NCBI GenBank assembly: GCA_020720705.1
Contig: DYOJ01000004.1
Location: forward strand, 1-21,573
DNA length: 21,573 bases
From: Acetofilamentum sp.
GTDB lineage: Bacteria; Bacteroidota; Bacteroidia; Bacteroidales; JAADGE01
Direction of reading: 5' to 3'
A program made the translations under genes and the position numbers. The notes below the pieces were generated by a model. It worked only from the letters and a program-made list of their open reading frames with translations. It was not told where the DNA came from and searched no databases. Shown here piece after piece: positions 13,391 through 19,584 of the stretch (position 1 is its first letter; each line of letters begins with the position of its first letter).

Positions 13391-13550
13391 CGTTCCACTT
13401 GAAACTCATAATTGCGAATATGATTCCGACAATTAAGCCGATTGCAGGAGCTGTGATGTCAATATTATTCTCGATGAAATCGATTAAGAACAGTAGTGGT
13501 GCAATGATTGCGAAAATGCTGTATAATACAGCGTTGTAATATTTTTTCAT
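13380..13550 (-). CDS. 56-residue two-helix membrane protein
   Basis: This small frame starts MKKYYNAVLYSIFAIIAPLL and ends MSFKWNDEK. Two hydrophobic segments, about residues 8-23 and 34-49, are separated by the acidic loop DFIENNIDI, giving a hairpin membrane topology. Its ATG overlaps the stop of the DnaA-like gene (ATGA, 13547-13550), and its own end overlaps the dcm start by 11 nt, so all three are probably co-translated. The function is unknown. A small phage membrane effector, for example affecting host physiology or superinfection, is conceivable, but nothing specific is visible. Confidence 0.7.
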   Translation of the reverse strand: MKKYYNAVLYSIFAIIAPLLFLIDFIENNIDITAPAIGLIVGIIFAIMSFKWNDEK

Positions 13551-13999
13551 GATTCTTGATTTTGTAATAGAAATTTTTTTTCTATATCTAATGCTGTTTG
13601 CTTCAATTTTGGTTCCGTATCAATAAGTTGAATTCCATAGCGAACGGTATTTCTGTTATGTCCTGTGAAATTACCTAATTCATACAAGTCGGTATGCTTG
13701 TTTCGCATCGCAATTGCGTAGAGCAGATAGCGTGCTTCAACTGATTTCCGAGTCTGCGTTCGGCTGCAAATCTTTTTAACGCAAACGCCGGTATGAATTG
13801 ATATAATACGGACTAACTTATTGAGTGATACAGAAGATTCCATTTTTTTGAAATCATCTTCGGTTACAATTCCGGAAATGTGCATTCCAGTTTCATCGCG
13901 CACGGATACAATTTTTCCGTAAGCGGGCATAATTTCCGATAAGTGCGCAGGGTTAACTAATCTGTAATCAATTAATTGGTATAATACTCTGACTGCCAT
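13547..13999 (-). CDS. DnaA domain-IV-like DNA-binding protein
   Basis: This is a 150-residue protein. Residues about 60-148 resemble the C-terminal DNA-binding domain of the replication initiator DnaA: VRIISIHTGVCVKKICSRTQ, RKSVEARYLLYAIAMRNKH, then LGNFTGHNRNTVRYGIQLI. The last part corresponds to the DnaA signature (IG..FGGRDHSTV..A...I), with GHNRNTV in place of GRDHSTV. The AAA+ ATPase domain is absent. The N-terminal 60 residues (YQLIDYRLVNPAHLSEIMPA and on) are unassigned. The gene directly follows the primase-helicase, so a role in replication initiation or origin recognition is likely. The iterons at 9837-10141 carry TTATCAC, close to a DnaA box (TTATCCACA) lacking one C, and are a candidate target. 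Confidence 0.75.
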   Translation of the reverse strand: MAVRVLYQLIDYRLVNPAHLSEIMPAYGKIVSVRDETGMHISGIVTEDDFKKMESSVSLNKLVRIISIHTGVCVKKICSRTQTRKSVEARYLLYAIAMRNKHTDLYELGNFTGHNRNTVRYGIQLIDTEPKLKQTALDIEKKFLLQNQES

Positions 14000-14016
14000 A
14001 ATTTCTGTTTTTTATG

Positions 14017-17000
14017 TTACCATAATGTTGATATGGTTTCCGGCATATCTTCCGGTTGTTCGTATTGTTCTTCCGGTGCAATTTCGGTTACGGTTAGTTT
14101 CCCTATTCCGCCAAGTATTGCATAGAAATCTTGCCCGCTGTATGTCTTAATTTCGTAAGTAATGCGTTCATTCTCAAAATATTTAGACATCCAAGTTGTG
14201 AATTGTTTTTGCGATTTCAAAGCGACACCAGCATTGTCTCGAATGAATTTTTCATACAATTCTTTCTTATAATATCGGCTGTCCGGGAAATCTTTCCGGT
14301 AGATTTTAAAATGCGGCACGAAGTTGTTTTCTTCGTCGCCGTAACACAAATAATCCATCCAACTTACGAATTCCGAATTCGTGTGGTCGAAAAGCTCGCG
14401 GCGTTGCAAGTTGATGAGTGCCGGACGAATTGGTCTTAGATTATTCGTAATGAACATTTGTGAGCACTCGAATACATAATTATCCCACATCGTTGCCTGC
14501 TCTGCCCACTGCGCCTTGTCCCAATCTTCCATGAATCGATGTCCGAATTCATCTTCCGGCGACACATGTTCGTTGTAATAATTGATAAGTTCGACGAAAA
14601 TTACGCGATTGTAATAGCTTGAACCTTGCATTTTCAACGATTTGTTTGTGGAAAGAGAAGTTTTTGTCAAGATTCGACTTGCATCGGCATACATTTTTTG
14701 TGCAACCCAACCTTTGCGGATTTGTACGAAATGATCGCGCAAGTCGAAGTAAGGGTATATGTCAGAAAACGTGATGAATTTCGAGTTGATTTCAATCGCT
14801 GAATATTTGTTTTTGTCGTTGGCTTTGAGTTGAGTTCCGTCAATGCTCACATAAGTTTTGGAATCTTCCGAACGGTTGATTGTGTAGCCAATCAAGTCAT
14901 TCAGTAAGTCCTTCCCGCTTTGCCCGTTGCTTTTGTCATCCTTAGACATAGCAGCATCTGTGAACACAATTTCAACCAATTTAGTTTTGAAGTAAAAATG
15001 TGTCAGGTAACCTATGATTGAGCGAATTGCGCGCACACGTTCGTCATCTTTTCCTGCAATGTTTCGAATGAATTTGGCAACTACGCCGTTGTTTCCGTCC
15101 ATTCGGACAAAATCGCGATCCACCACTTGATCTTCCCAGATGAAGCCGTCTAATTCCTTATATTGATGCAGCTCAATTGTATTTCGCATAATTTTCACGA
15201 ATCCGTTACGGCGATAGAAGAACTTGGCATGCTCTTCATCTTCTTTCAGAACGATAGGTACATCAGGTTCAAGCTGGTTCAACATTGAGACTTCAAACAG
15301 GTAATTCTTTTTTTTCAGAAATAAGTTCAGAAGCGTGTCTGAAGTAACTAAGACTTCGCCCGGGTAGCCTTGATTGTCGGTATATTCGTGCATATACGGC
15401 TTGAATTCCGATATATAGCGGCGGAATGTATCTTGAATATACACATCGTCAATAAGTTTAAGCTTATTATCTTGCACTTGCACCAGCACGTGATTGCCGA
15501 TTGCCATGGTGTAGCGGAAGAATCCGAATCCTGCATTGATATTTTTCAGCAACGAAATGTATTTCACATCGTCGAATTCTACGCCTGAGTAGATGCCTTT
15601 TGCATCGAATTTCAAGTTATAGATGCTGTGTTTTGTCTTGTTTTCGGGCGAATTATCAGCAAGTTCTTCCAGCTTTTCGCGCACTAAGTTCTTTGTGAAT
15701 TTCGGCTTTGCCTTAGCCGAAGTGCGTTCGCTGCTTTGAGTTCCGTCGAAATATTCTTTCCACTCATTTTTGGCGATGCCGAGCTGTTCGGTAAGTTCCT
15801 TCACGTAGAGTGTGCGTGTCTTTTCGTAGGCAGGTTGCACCAATAATCCAGCAAGTTCAATAAGCACATCGGCTTTTTCATCCTTGCTTTTTTCGGCACG
15901 AATGCGCAGAATCGGCAAGTAATAATCTAAGAAATCAACTTCGGGAATATGGTTGAATTTCGCAGATGCTTCCGTGCTCGCATGGTTTATTTTCGTGGTG
16001 TGAAAAATCGGAAATTCAAATTTCAGCGGCGGTTCCGTCGGGAATGTGCCAAATAAGTCGCCCGGATCGAACTGTTTCGGCAACAGTTTCACTTTCACAG
16101 AAAATCCTGATTCTATCAGTTTTTTCGCGTTTTTTATGGTTGCTTTTTCACGTCCGTTATTGTCATATCCGAGCTGATCGCCGTCATACAGTAAGGTTAC
16201 GTTGCTTGTATATTTCCGAATTTTCTCAATATGCTCATCCGTGAGTGCGGTTCCGTTGGCGGCAATCACATTCTCTGCGCCTGCCTGATGCACGGCTGTT
16301 ACGTCGAACGCGCCTTCGCAGAGGTATGCGAAATTGAGTTTGCGTATCGCATTTTTTGCTTGGAAGATGCCGAACAGTTGTTTTGATTTGTTGAAAATGT
16401 CCGATTCCTTACTATTTTTCCACTTCGCAATGACAGTGTCGTGTTTTTCCTTGATATACGCAATTTCTTCCGCCGTGTAGAGTGTGCGGGCGGTGAAGCC
16501 TGTTACGTTGCCGCGTTCGTCCAAGTAAGGCACTGATATACGGTGATGTAACGTGCATTTGTTGGTATGCGTATTGGCATCGGAATAGATGATGCCGAGT
16601 TCGTCGCGCATAATCGGCACCATTTTGTCCATGTCGCCGATATGCTTTTGCAGTTCAATGTTTTTCGGCACAATACCGATTTGGTAAGTGTCTAAGGTGT
16701 CATCGGTTAAGCCGCGTTGCACTTTTATTTTTGCGCGAAATTCCGATACATGAAATAGTTTCTGAAATGCAGAATTAAGCTCTGAGTTAATTTTAAAACA
16801 TTCGGCAAGCTTATCCACGCGCTTTTGAAATTCGGGATTTTTTTTCGTTTCGTATTCCAAATCTACGTGGTATTTCTTGGCAAGATATTCCACCGCTTCG
16901 GGGTAGGAGTAGCCTTGTCTTTCCATAAGGAACGAAACAGGCGTTCCACCAATGCCCGAAGAGAAACATTTGAAAATATTTTTCACATCCGAGACAATGA

Positions 17001-17151
17001 AGCTCGGCGTTTTTTCATCTGCGAATGGCGAGAGTCCCTTCCAAACTACGCCTGTGCGTCTTAGTTCAGTAAAATCACCTATGATTTCCGATGCCTTACC
17101 TTCTATGGCATCATAGACGCGGGCGATTGTATTTTTCGAGATATATGGCAT
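14017..17151 (-). CDS. Primase-helicase (DnaG-like primase fused to SF3-type helicase)
   Basis: This is a 1044-residue replication protein. Residues 35-75 correspond to the CHC2 zinc finger of DnaG (GLSPFADEKTPSFIVSDVKN, then FKCFSSGIGGTPVSFLM), but the Cys/His ligands are mostly lost (SPFA for CPFH; only one Cys of the second pair). A TOPRIM primase core follows: YLCEGAFDVTAVHQAG near 277 and LYDGDQLGYDNNGR near 323, keeping the Glu and Asp-x-Asp metal ligands. The C-terminal half (about 640-1000) looks like an SF3/D5-type helicase: P-loop SNGQSGKDLLNDL near 742, FITFSDI as Walker B and a sensor-like SLSTNKSL. Asp follows the P-loop Lys where Ser/Thr is usual. It ends 17 nt before the DnaA-like gene and is the core of phage replication. 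Confidence 0.85.
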   Translation of the reverse strand: MPYISKNTIARVYDAIEGKASEIIGDFTELRRTGVVWKGLSPFADEKTPSFIVSDVKNIFKCFSSGIGGTPVSFLMERQGYSYPEAVEYLAKKYHVDLEYETKKNPEFQKRVDKLAECFKINSELNSAFQKLFHVSEFRAKIKVQRGLTDDTLDTYQIGIVPKNIELQKHIGDMDKMVPIMRDELGIIYSDANTHTNKCTLHHRISVPYLDERGNVTGFTARTLYTAEEIAYIKEKHDTVIAKWKNSKESDIFNKSKQLFGIFQAKNAIRKLNFAYLCEGAFDVTAVHQAGAENVIAANGTALTDEHIEKIRKYTSNVTLLYDGDQLGYDNNGREKATIKNAKKLIESGFSVKVKLLPKQFDPGDLFGTFPTEPPLKFEFPIFHTTKINHASTEASAKFNHIPEVDFLDYYLPILRIRAEKSKDEKADVLIELAGLLVQPAYEKTRTLYVKELTEQLGIAKNEWKEYFDGTQSSERTSAKAKPKFTKNLVREKLEELADNSPENKTKHSIYNLKFDAKGIYSGVEFDDVKYISLLKNINAGFGFFRYTMAIGNHVLVQVQDNKLKLIDDVYIQDTFRRYISEFKPYMHEYTDNQGYPGEVLVTSDTLLNLFLKKKNYLFEVSMLNQLEPDVPIVLKEDEEHAKFFYRRNGFVKIMRNTIELHQYKELDGFIWEDQVVDRDFVRMDGNNGVVAKFIRNIAGKDDERVRAIRSIIGYLTHFYFKTKLVEIVFTDAAMSKDDKSNGQSGKDLLNDLIGYTINRSEDSKTYVSIDGTQLKANDKNKYSAIEINSKFITFSDIYPYFDLRDHFVQIRKGWVAQKMYADASRILTKTSLSTNKSLKMQGSSYYNRVIFVELINYYNEHVSPEDEFGHRFMEDWDKAQWAEQATMWDNYVFECSQMFITNNLRPIRPALINLQRRELFDHTNSEFVSWMDYLCYGDEENNFVPHFKIYRKDFPDSRYYKKELYEKFIRDNAGVALKSQKQFTTWMSKYFENERITYEIKTYSGQDFYAILGGIGKLTVTEIAPEEQYEQPEDMPETISTLW

Positions 17152-17160
17152 AACATATTA

Positions 17161-17490
17161 TTATTCGATAGATTCGATATATTTGAACAGGAATATTGCA
17201 ATTTCCTTGACCTCTCCGAGCTTTTTTCGTATGATTTTTCGCGCTTCAGCTTCGTCTGTGGTATTGAAGGCGAATGCCAGAATGTGTGCGCCAAATGGCA
17301 ACGGACTTGCGAGTTTCCACGAAAAGAAATCTATCCTTTTTACAAGAGCGCGTTTCCCTGAATTTGAATCTGTCAGTATGAATTCTTCCTGATTCTTGGC
17401 GAGGTCAATTCTGCTGACATCTGGCGGCGGCGCTGGAGACAGCATATAATAGAAGTCTGTCAGCGGAATGGCATGTTGTATTTCACGCAT
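17161..17490 (-). CDS. Small early protein, unknown function
   Basis: This is a 109-residue protein starting MREIQHAIPLTDFYYMLSPA, with a proline stretch (APPPDV) and a central KRIDFFSWKLASPLPFGAHI. The C-terminus is a charged then hydrophobic helix (EARKIIRKKLGEVKEIAIFL). It overlaps the upstream 68-residue gene by 8 nt and ends 9 nt before the primase-helicase, so it belongs to the same translationally coupled block. No domain is recognised. Confidence 0.6.
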   Translation of the reverse strand: MREIQHAIPLTDFYYMLSPAPPPDVSRIDLAKNQEEFILTDSNSGKRALVKRIDFFSWKLASPLPFGAHILAFAFNTTDEAEARKIIRKKLGEVKEIAIFLFKYIESIE

Positions 17491-17689
17491 ATATTTCAGG
17501 TAATTCGCAATAAGTTACAATACTTTGCATCAGAATGAATCTATTAATGCCTTTGTCGTTAATTCTCAGCATTCTGTTTTCTGAATATGCTTCGCATACA
17601 TAGAATTTATTATTACTTGTTTTGACAACGCACATGCCTTTTGGTTGTTCTGTGCGTGGATTTTTCCACGCTGTTCTGTTATTGTCCAT
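17483..17689 (-). CDS. Small early protein, weakly DUF551-like
   Basis: This is a 68-residue protein. The order W..P.TEQPKGMCVVKTSNN, FYVCEAY, then VTYCELPEIY resembles the short beta-rich DUF551-type phage proteins (W..P...P.....V...). The match is loose and the function of that family is unknown. It overlaps its neighbours on both sides (11 nt upstream, 8 nt downstream), which supports translation. Confidence 0.55.
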   Translation of the reverse strand: MDNNRTAWKNPRTEQPKGMCVVKTSNNKFYVCEAYSENRMLRINDKGINRFILMQSIVTYCELPEIYA

Positions 17690-17903
17690 TGCGTTTATTT
17701 GTTAGCGATTCGTCGAATAGGTCGAGAACATCATCGATGCCTAAGTGCTCCATGAGAATGTGCATAGTCATAACATTGATAATGTTACCTTGTTTATCTT
17801 TAGCCCAACGCATAATGGTTGAGTCTGAGTAGCCAAGCGCGATGACCAATTTTGCACGCAAAATGTTATCATTTGCTATTGCATCGAATATACTATCTTT
17901 CAT
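17679..17903 (-). CDS. Small HTH-type DNA-binding protein
   Basis: This is a 74-residue protein starting MKDSIFDAIANDNILRAKLV. Residues 13-35 (ILRAKLVIALGYSDSTIMRW) fit a Cro/XRE-like helix-turn-helix, with GYSDSTIMRWAK as turn plus recognition helix. The acidic C-terminal helix (MHILMEHLGIDDVLDLFDES) could mediate dimerisation. Small regulators of this type are common in Bacteroidota phages. It overlaps the upstream 55-residue gene by 11 nt and the downstream gene by 11 nt. It may control early transcription, but the target cannot be read from sequence. Confidence 0.65.
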   Translation of the reverse strand: MKDSIFDAIANDNILRAKLVIALGYSDSTIMRWAKDKQGNIINVMTMHILMEHLGIDDVLDLFDESLTNKRNGQ

Positions 17904-18060
17904 TGTGTGGTATTTGAATTATTATTTTTACGTGTGTGTTCGGATTTTCCAGCTCTGCGCCGTCGGTGCGTTCCTTAACCGTGAAAATGCTGCGCTTTTG
18001 CAGCTGTTTTATGAATTCCGAAAAATTATCGGCATTCAAGTTTTCAAGTATTTCAATCAT
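17893..18060 (-). CDS. 55-residue early protein, unknown function
   Basis: This short frame starts MIEILENLNADNFSEFIKQL and ends VKIIIQIPHNER. A helical first half is followed by a strand-rich second half, with no known motif. Its TAG stop lies 8 nt inside the next gene, matching the overlapping pattern of the surrounding genes and supporting it as real. About 40 nt separate it from the ASCH-like gene upstream. Confidence 0.5.
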   Translation of the reverse strand: MIEILENLNADNFSEFIKQLQKRSIFTVKERTDGAELENPNTHVKIIIQIPHNER

Positions 18061-18099
18061 AATAATTTGAAAATGCGATGATTTGAAAACAAGTTGATT

Positions 18100-18522
18100 T
18101 CAAATTGAATGAATGAAATTAACTTCGTCATTTGTCAGATAGCGACAACCTACAGGCGGATGTATACCATTTTGTTTCATTTTTTTTAAATCAACTGAAG
18201 GGAAAAGATTCCCAACCTTGCTGAATAAGAAATAAGTGAGTTTTCCTGTTGAATAGCCGTAACAGTTTTGACTATATTCAATGAGTTCAACCCGTTCCAA
18301 ACCCGTTTTTTGGCGTATTTCTTCAGTTAATAGTTGTATAGGTATAGTTTCTTGTCTTTCAAGTATTGCCATAAATTGGATGACTTTTTTTTCTGTATTG
18401 TAGATGTAAACATACTTTATTTCTTTTTTCAGTGCGAATTTCCTGACTTCAACTCTTTTTACGCCTAAATCGTAGAGTTTGCAATACTTTCCGTGTACTG
18501 ATATTAATGCAGAATCTATCAT
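18100..18522 (-). CDS. ASCH/PUA-like domain protein
   Basis: This is a 140-residue protein. The start ALISVHGKYCKLYDLGVKRV, then EVRKFALK and YVYIYNTEKKVIQFMAIL, follows the ASCH pattern (sI...y...I..G.K.vE.Rk......vyiY.t...i.g...i). The end, FPSVDLKKMKQNGIHPP followed by GCRYLT, matches the P..l...G...P.s.ryl ending that I associate with phage ASCH-type proteins. The fold is RNA- or nucleotide-binding, and roles in transcription or RNA modification are proposed for relatives; the substrate here is unknown. It lies near the front of the early operon, 6 nt after the previous gene. Confidence 0.6.
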   Translation of the reverse strand: MIDSALISVHGKYCKLYDLGVKRVEVRKFALKKEIKYVYIYNTEKKVIQFMAILERQETIPIQLLTEEIRQKTGLERVELIEYSQNCYGYSTGKLTYFLFSKVGNLFPSVDLKKMKQNGIHPPVGCRYLTNDEVNFIHSI

Positions 18523-18528
18523 AACTCA

Positions 18529-18795
18529 CTAATTTAAAGGGTTATACCAAAATACACCTTTGATTCTTTTTGCGCGGCGGGTGTCGCGTTTTTGGATGCG
18601 GCGGACGATAACGAATCGAATTGCCTGTTCTAATTTTGTCATAGTTATTATAATTTGTATGCTAAATTTAATCTGATAATTAAATCCGATAGCATCAATA
18701 ATTGATTTTGCCAAAACGTGCGGCTCGCCGTTTATCATCGGGCAAACGATTTTTGCTTTTTGAAATTTAACAATTTCGATGGAAGAACTTTGCAT
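18529..18795 (-). CDS. Truncated antirepressor-like N-terminus fused to a basic tail
   Basis: This is the first gene behind the early promoter, 88 residues. Residues 5-40 (SIEIVKFQKAKIVCPM, then INGEPHVLAKSIIDAIGFNY) look like the start of a P22-type antirepressor N-domain (g..v.....G.p.v..k.i.e.iG). The rest of that roughly 100-residue domain is missing. After an AT-rich stretch the same frame continues with Met52 and a strongly basic segment (RFVIVRRIQKRDTRRAKRIK). A separate 37-residue protein from Met52 (18642) is therefore equally plausible. It may be an antirepressor remnant, or two short genes that happen to be in frame. Confidence 0.45.
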   Translation of the reverse strand: MQSSSIEIVKFQKAKIVCPMINGEPHVLAKSIIDAIGFNYQIKFSIQIIITMTKLEQAIRFVIVRRIQKRDTRRAKRIKGVFWYNPLN

Positions 18796-18839
18796 ATTTC
18801 TTTGAGATTGAAAGTATATTTATATCTGCTATTTGAATG

Positions 18840-18870
18840 CAAATATAAATGCAATATAATTATAAACAAA
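18840..18870 (-). promoter_or_regulatory. Bacteroidota-type promoter for the early operon
   Basis: Read on the minus strand, TTTG (18870-18867), exactly 19 nt, then TATATTTG (18847-18840) match the primary sigma consensus TTTG-N19-TAnnTTTG of Bacteroidota. Transcription would start around 18832-18835, about 40 nt before the ATG at 18795. It is the best promoter match I found in the window. Confidence 0.75.
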
Positions 18871-18920
18871 AAAAAATTAATGTTTTTTTTAAAAAAGTTA
18901 TAATATATTGAATATCAAAC

Positions 18921-18952
18921 AAAAAGAGCCGTAATAAATTACGACTCTTTTT
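18921..18952. terminator. Intrinsic terminator between tail module and early operon
   Basis: AAAAAGAG (18921-18928) pairs with CTCTTTTT (18945-18952) and CGTAA (18930-18934) with TTACG (18939-18943), with a 4-nt loop. Position 18929/18944 is a G-U pair on the minus-strand RNA but a C-A mismatch on the plus strand. T-rich tracts exist on both sides. It mainly closes the minus-strand gene ending at 18969. Confidence 0.85.
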
Positions 18953-18968
18953 TTATACTCAAAAAAAA

Positions 18969-19157
18969 CTAAGCGAAAAACCGCATCGCCGCCCGAATCA
19001 GAAACATCGTGTAACCTGCTGTGGTTGATAGAATTGAAATTGAAACTGTTCCCACCCAAATGCCAAACGCATAACCGAAATAATCGTGCAATATTGCACA
19101 TCCGCCGCCGATTGCCATAAGCAAAACAGGCATAATATAATAGGTGTAATTACGCAT
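18969..19157 (-). CDS. Small two-helix membrane protein (holin candidate)
   Basis: This is a 62-residue protein starting MRNYTYYIMPVLLMAIGGGC. Two hydrophobic segments, about residues 8-22 and 31-48, are separated by ILHDYFGYAFG. The tail is basic (IRAAMRFF). Size, topology and position after the tape-measure region fit a holin, but no lysin gene is visible next to it, so this is only a candidate. It overlaps the upstream gene by 8 nt and is the last gene before the terminator. Confidence 0.55.
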   Translation of the reverse strand: MRNYTYYIMPVLLMAIGGGCAILHDYFGYAFGIWVGTVSISILSTTAGYTMFLIRAAMRFFA

Positions 19158-19557
19158 GGCGCACAGATAACGGATTCACGTGGAATTGCGCAGTCTGGTC
19201 GGTTGAATAGGCTTTTTTCTGTGCAATGAAATTGACCAAAAAAAACGCATCGCCGATTCTGAATTTCACTTCACACAATGTAGGCGTTACGAAATGCAAG
19301 GCTTCGGCACTAATTTCATTCCGAAATCGCGTGAACATTGCATTCATAAGGTCATTGCCGTTGAGAAATTTGGCACGTTTGTAACGGCTGAAAATTCGAG
19401 CAATCAGCGACTTTCTATATTTTTTTCTGTATTGAAAATCTACAATTTTCCACAGTTTCCGATTATTGCCCGATGCCAATGCAATTTGAAATTTGTCAAT
19501 TGATTCGATTACTTTGTGCGATTGTGCCGCGTTTCCGGCATAGCCTGTAATATTCAT
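19150..19557 (-). CDS. Tail-module protein, unknown function
   Basis: This is a 135-residue basic protein starting MNITGYAGNAAQSHKVIESI. Residues 30-70 are rich in Lys, Arg and aromatics (KLWKIVDFQYRKKYRKSLIA). The second half has strand-like pieces (HFVTPTLCEVKFRIGDAFFL, then VNFIAQ). No family is recognised. It follows the tape-measure gene by 27 nt, so a tail-associated role is likely only by position. Confidence 0.55.
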   Translation of the reverse strand: MNITGYAGNAAQSHKVIESIDKFQIALASGNNRKLWKIVDFQYRKKYRKSLIARIFSRYKRAKFLNGNDLMNAMFTRFRNEISAEALHFVTPTLCEVKFRIGDAFFLVNFIAQKKAYSTDQTAQFHVNPLSVRHA

Positions 19558-19584
19558 AATGTGAAATTTTAATGCAAATATATA

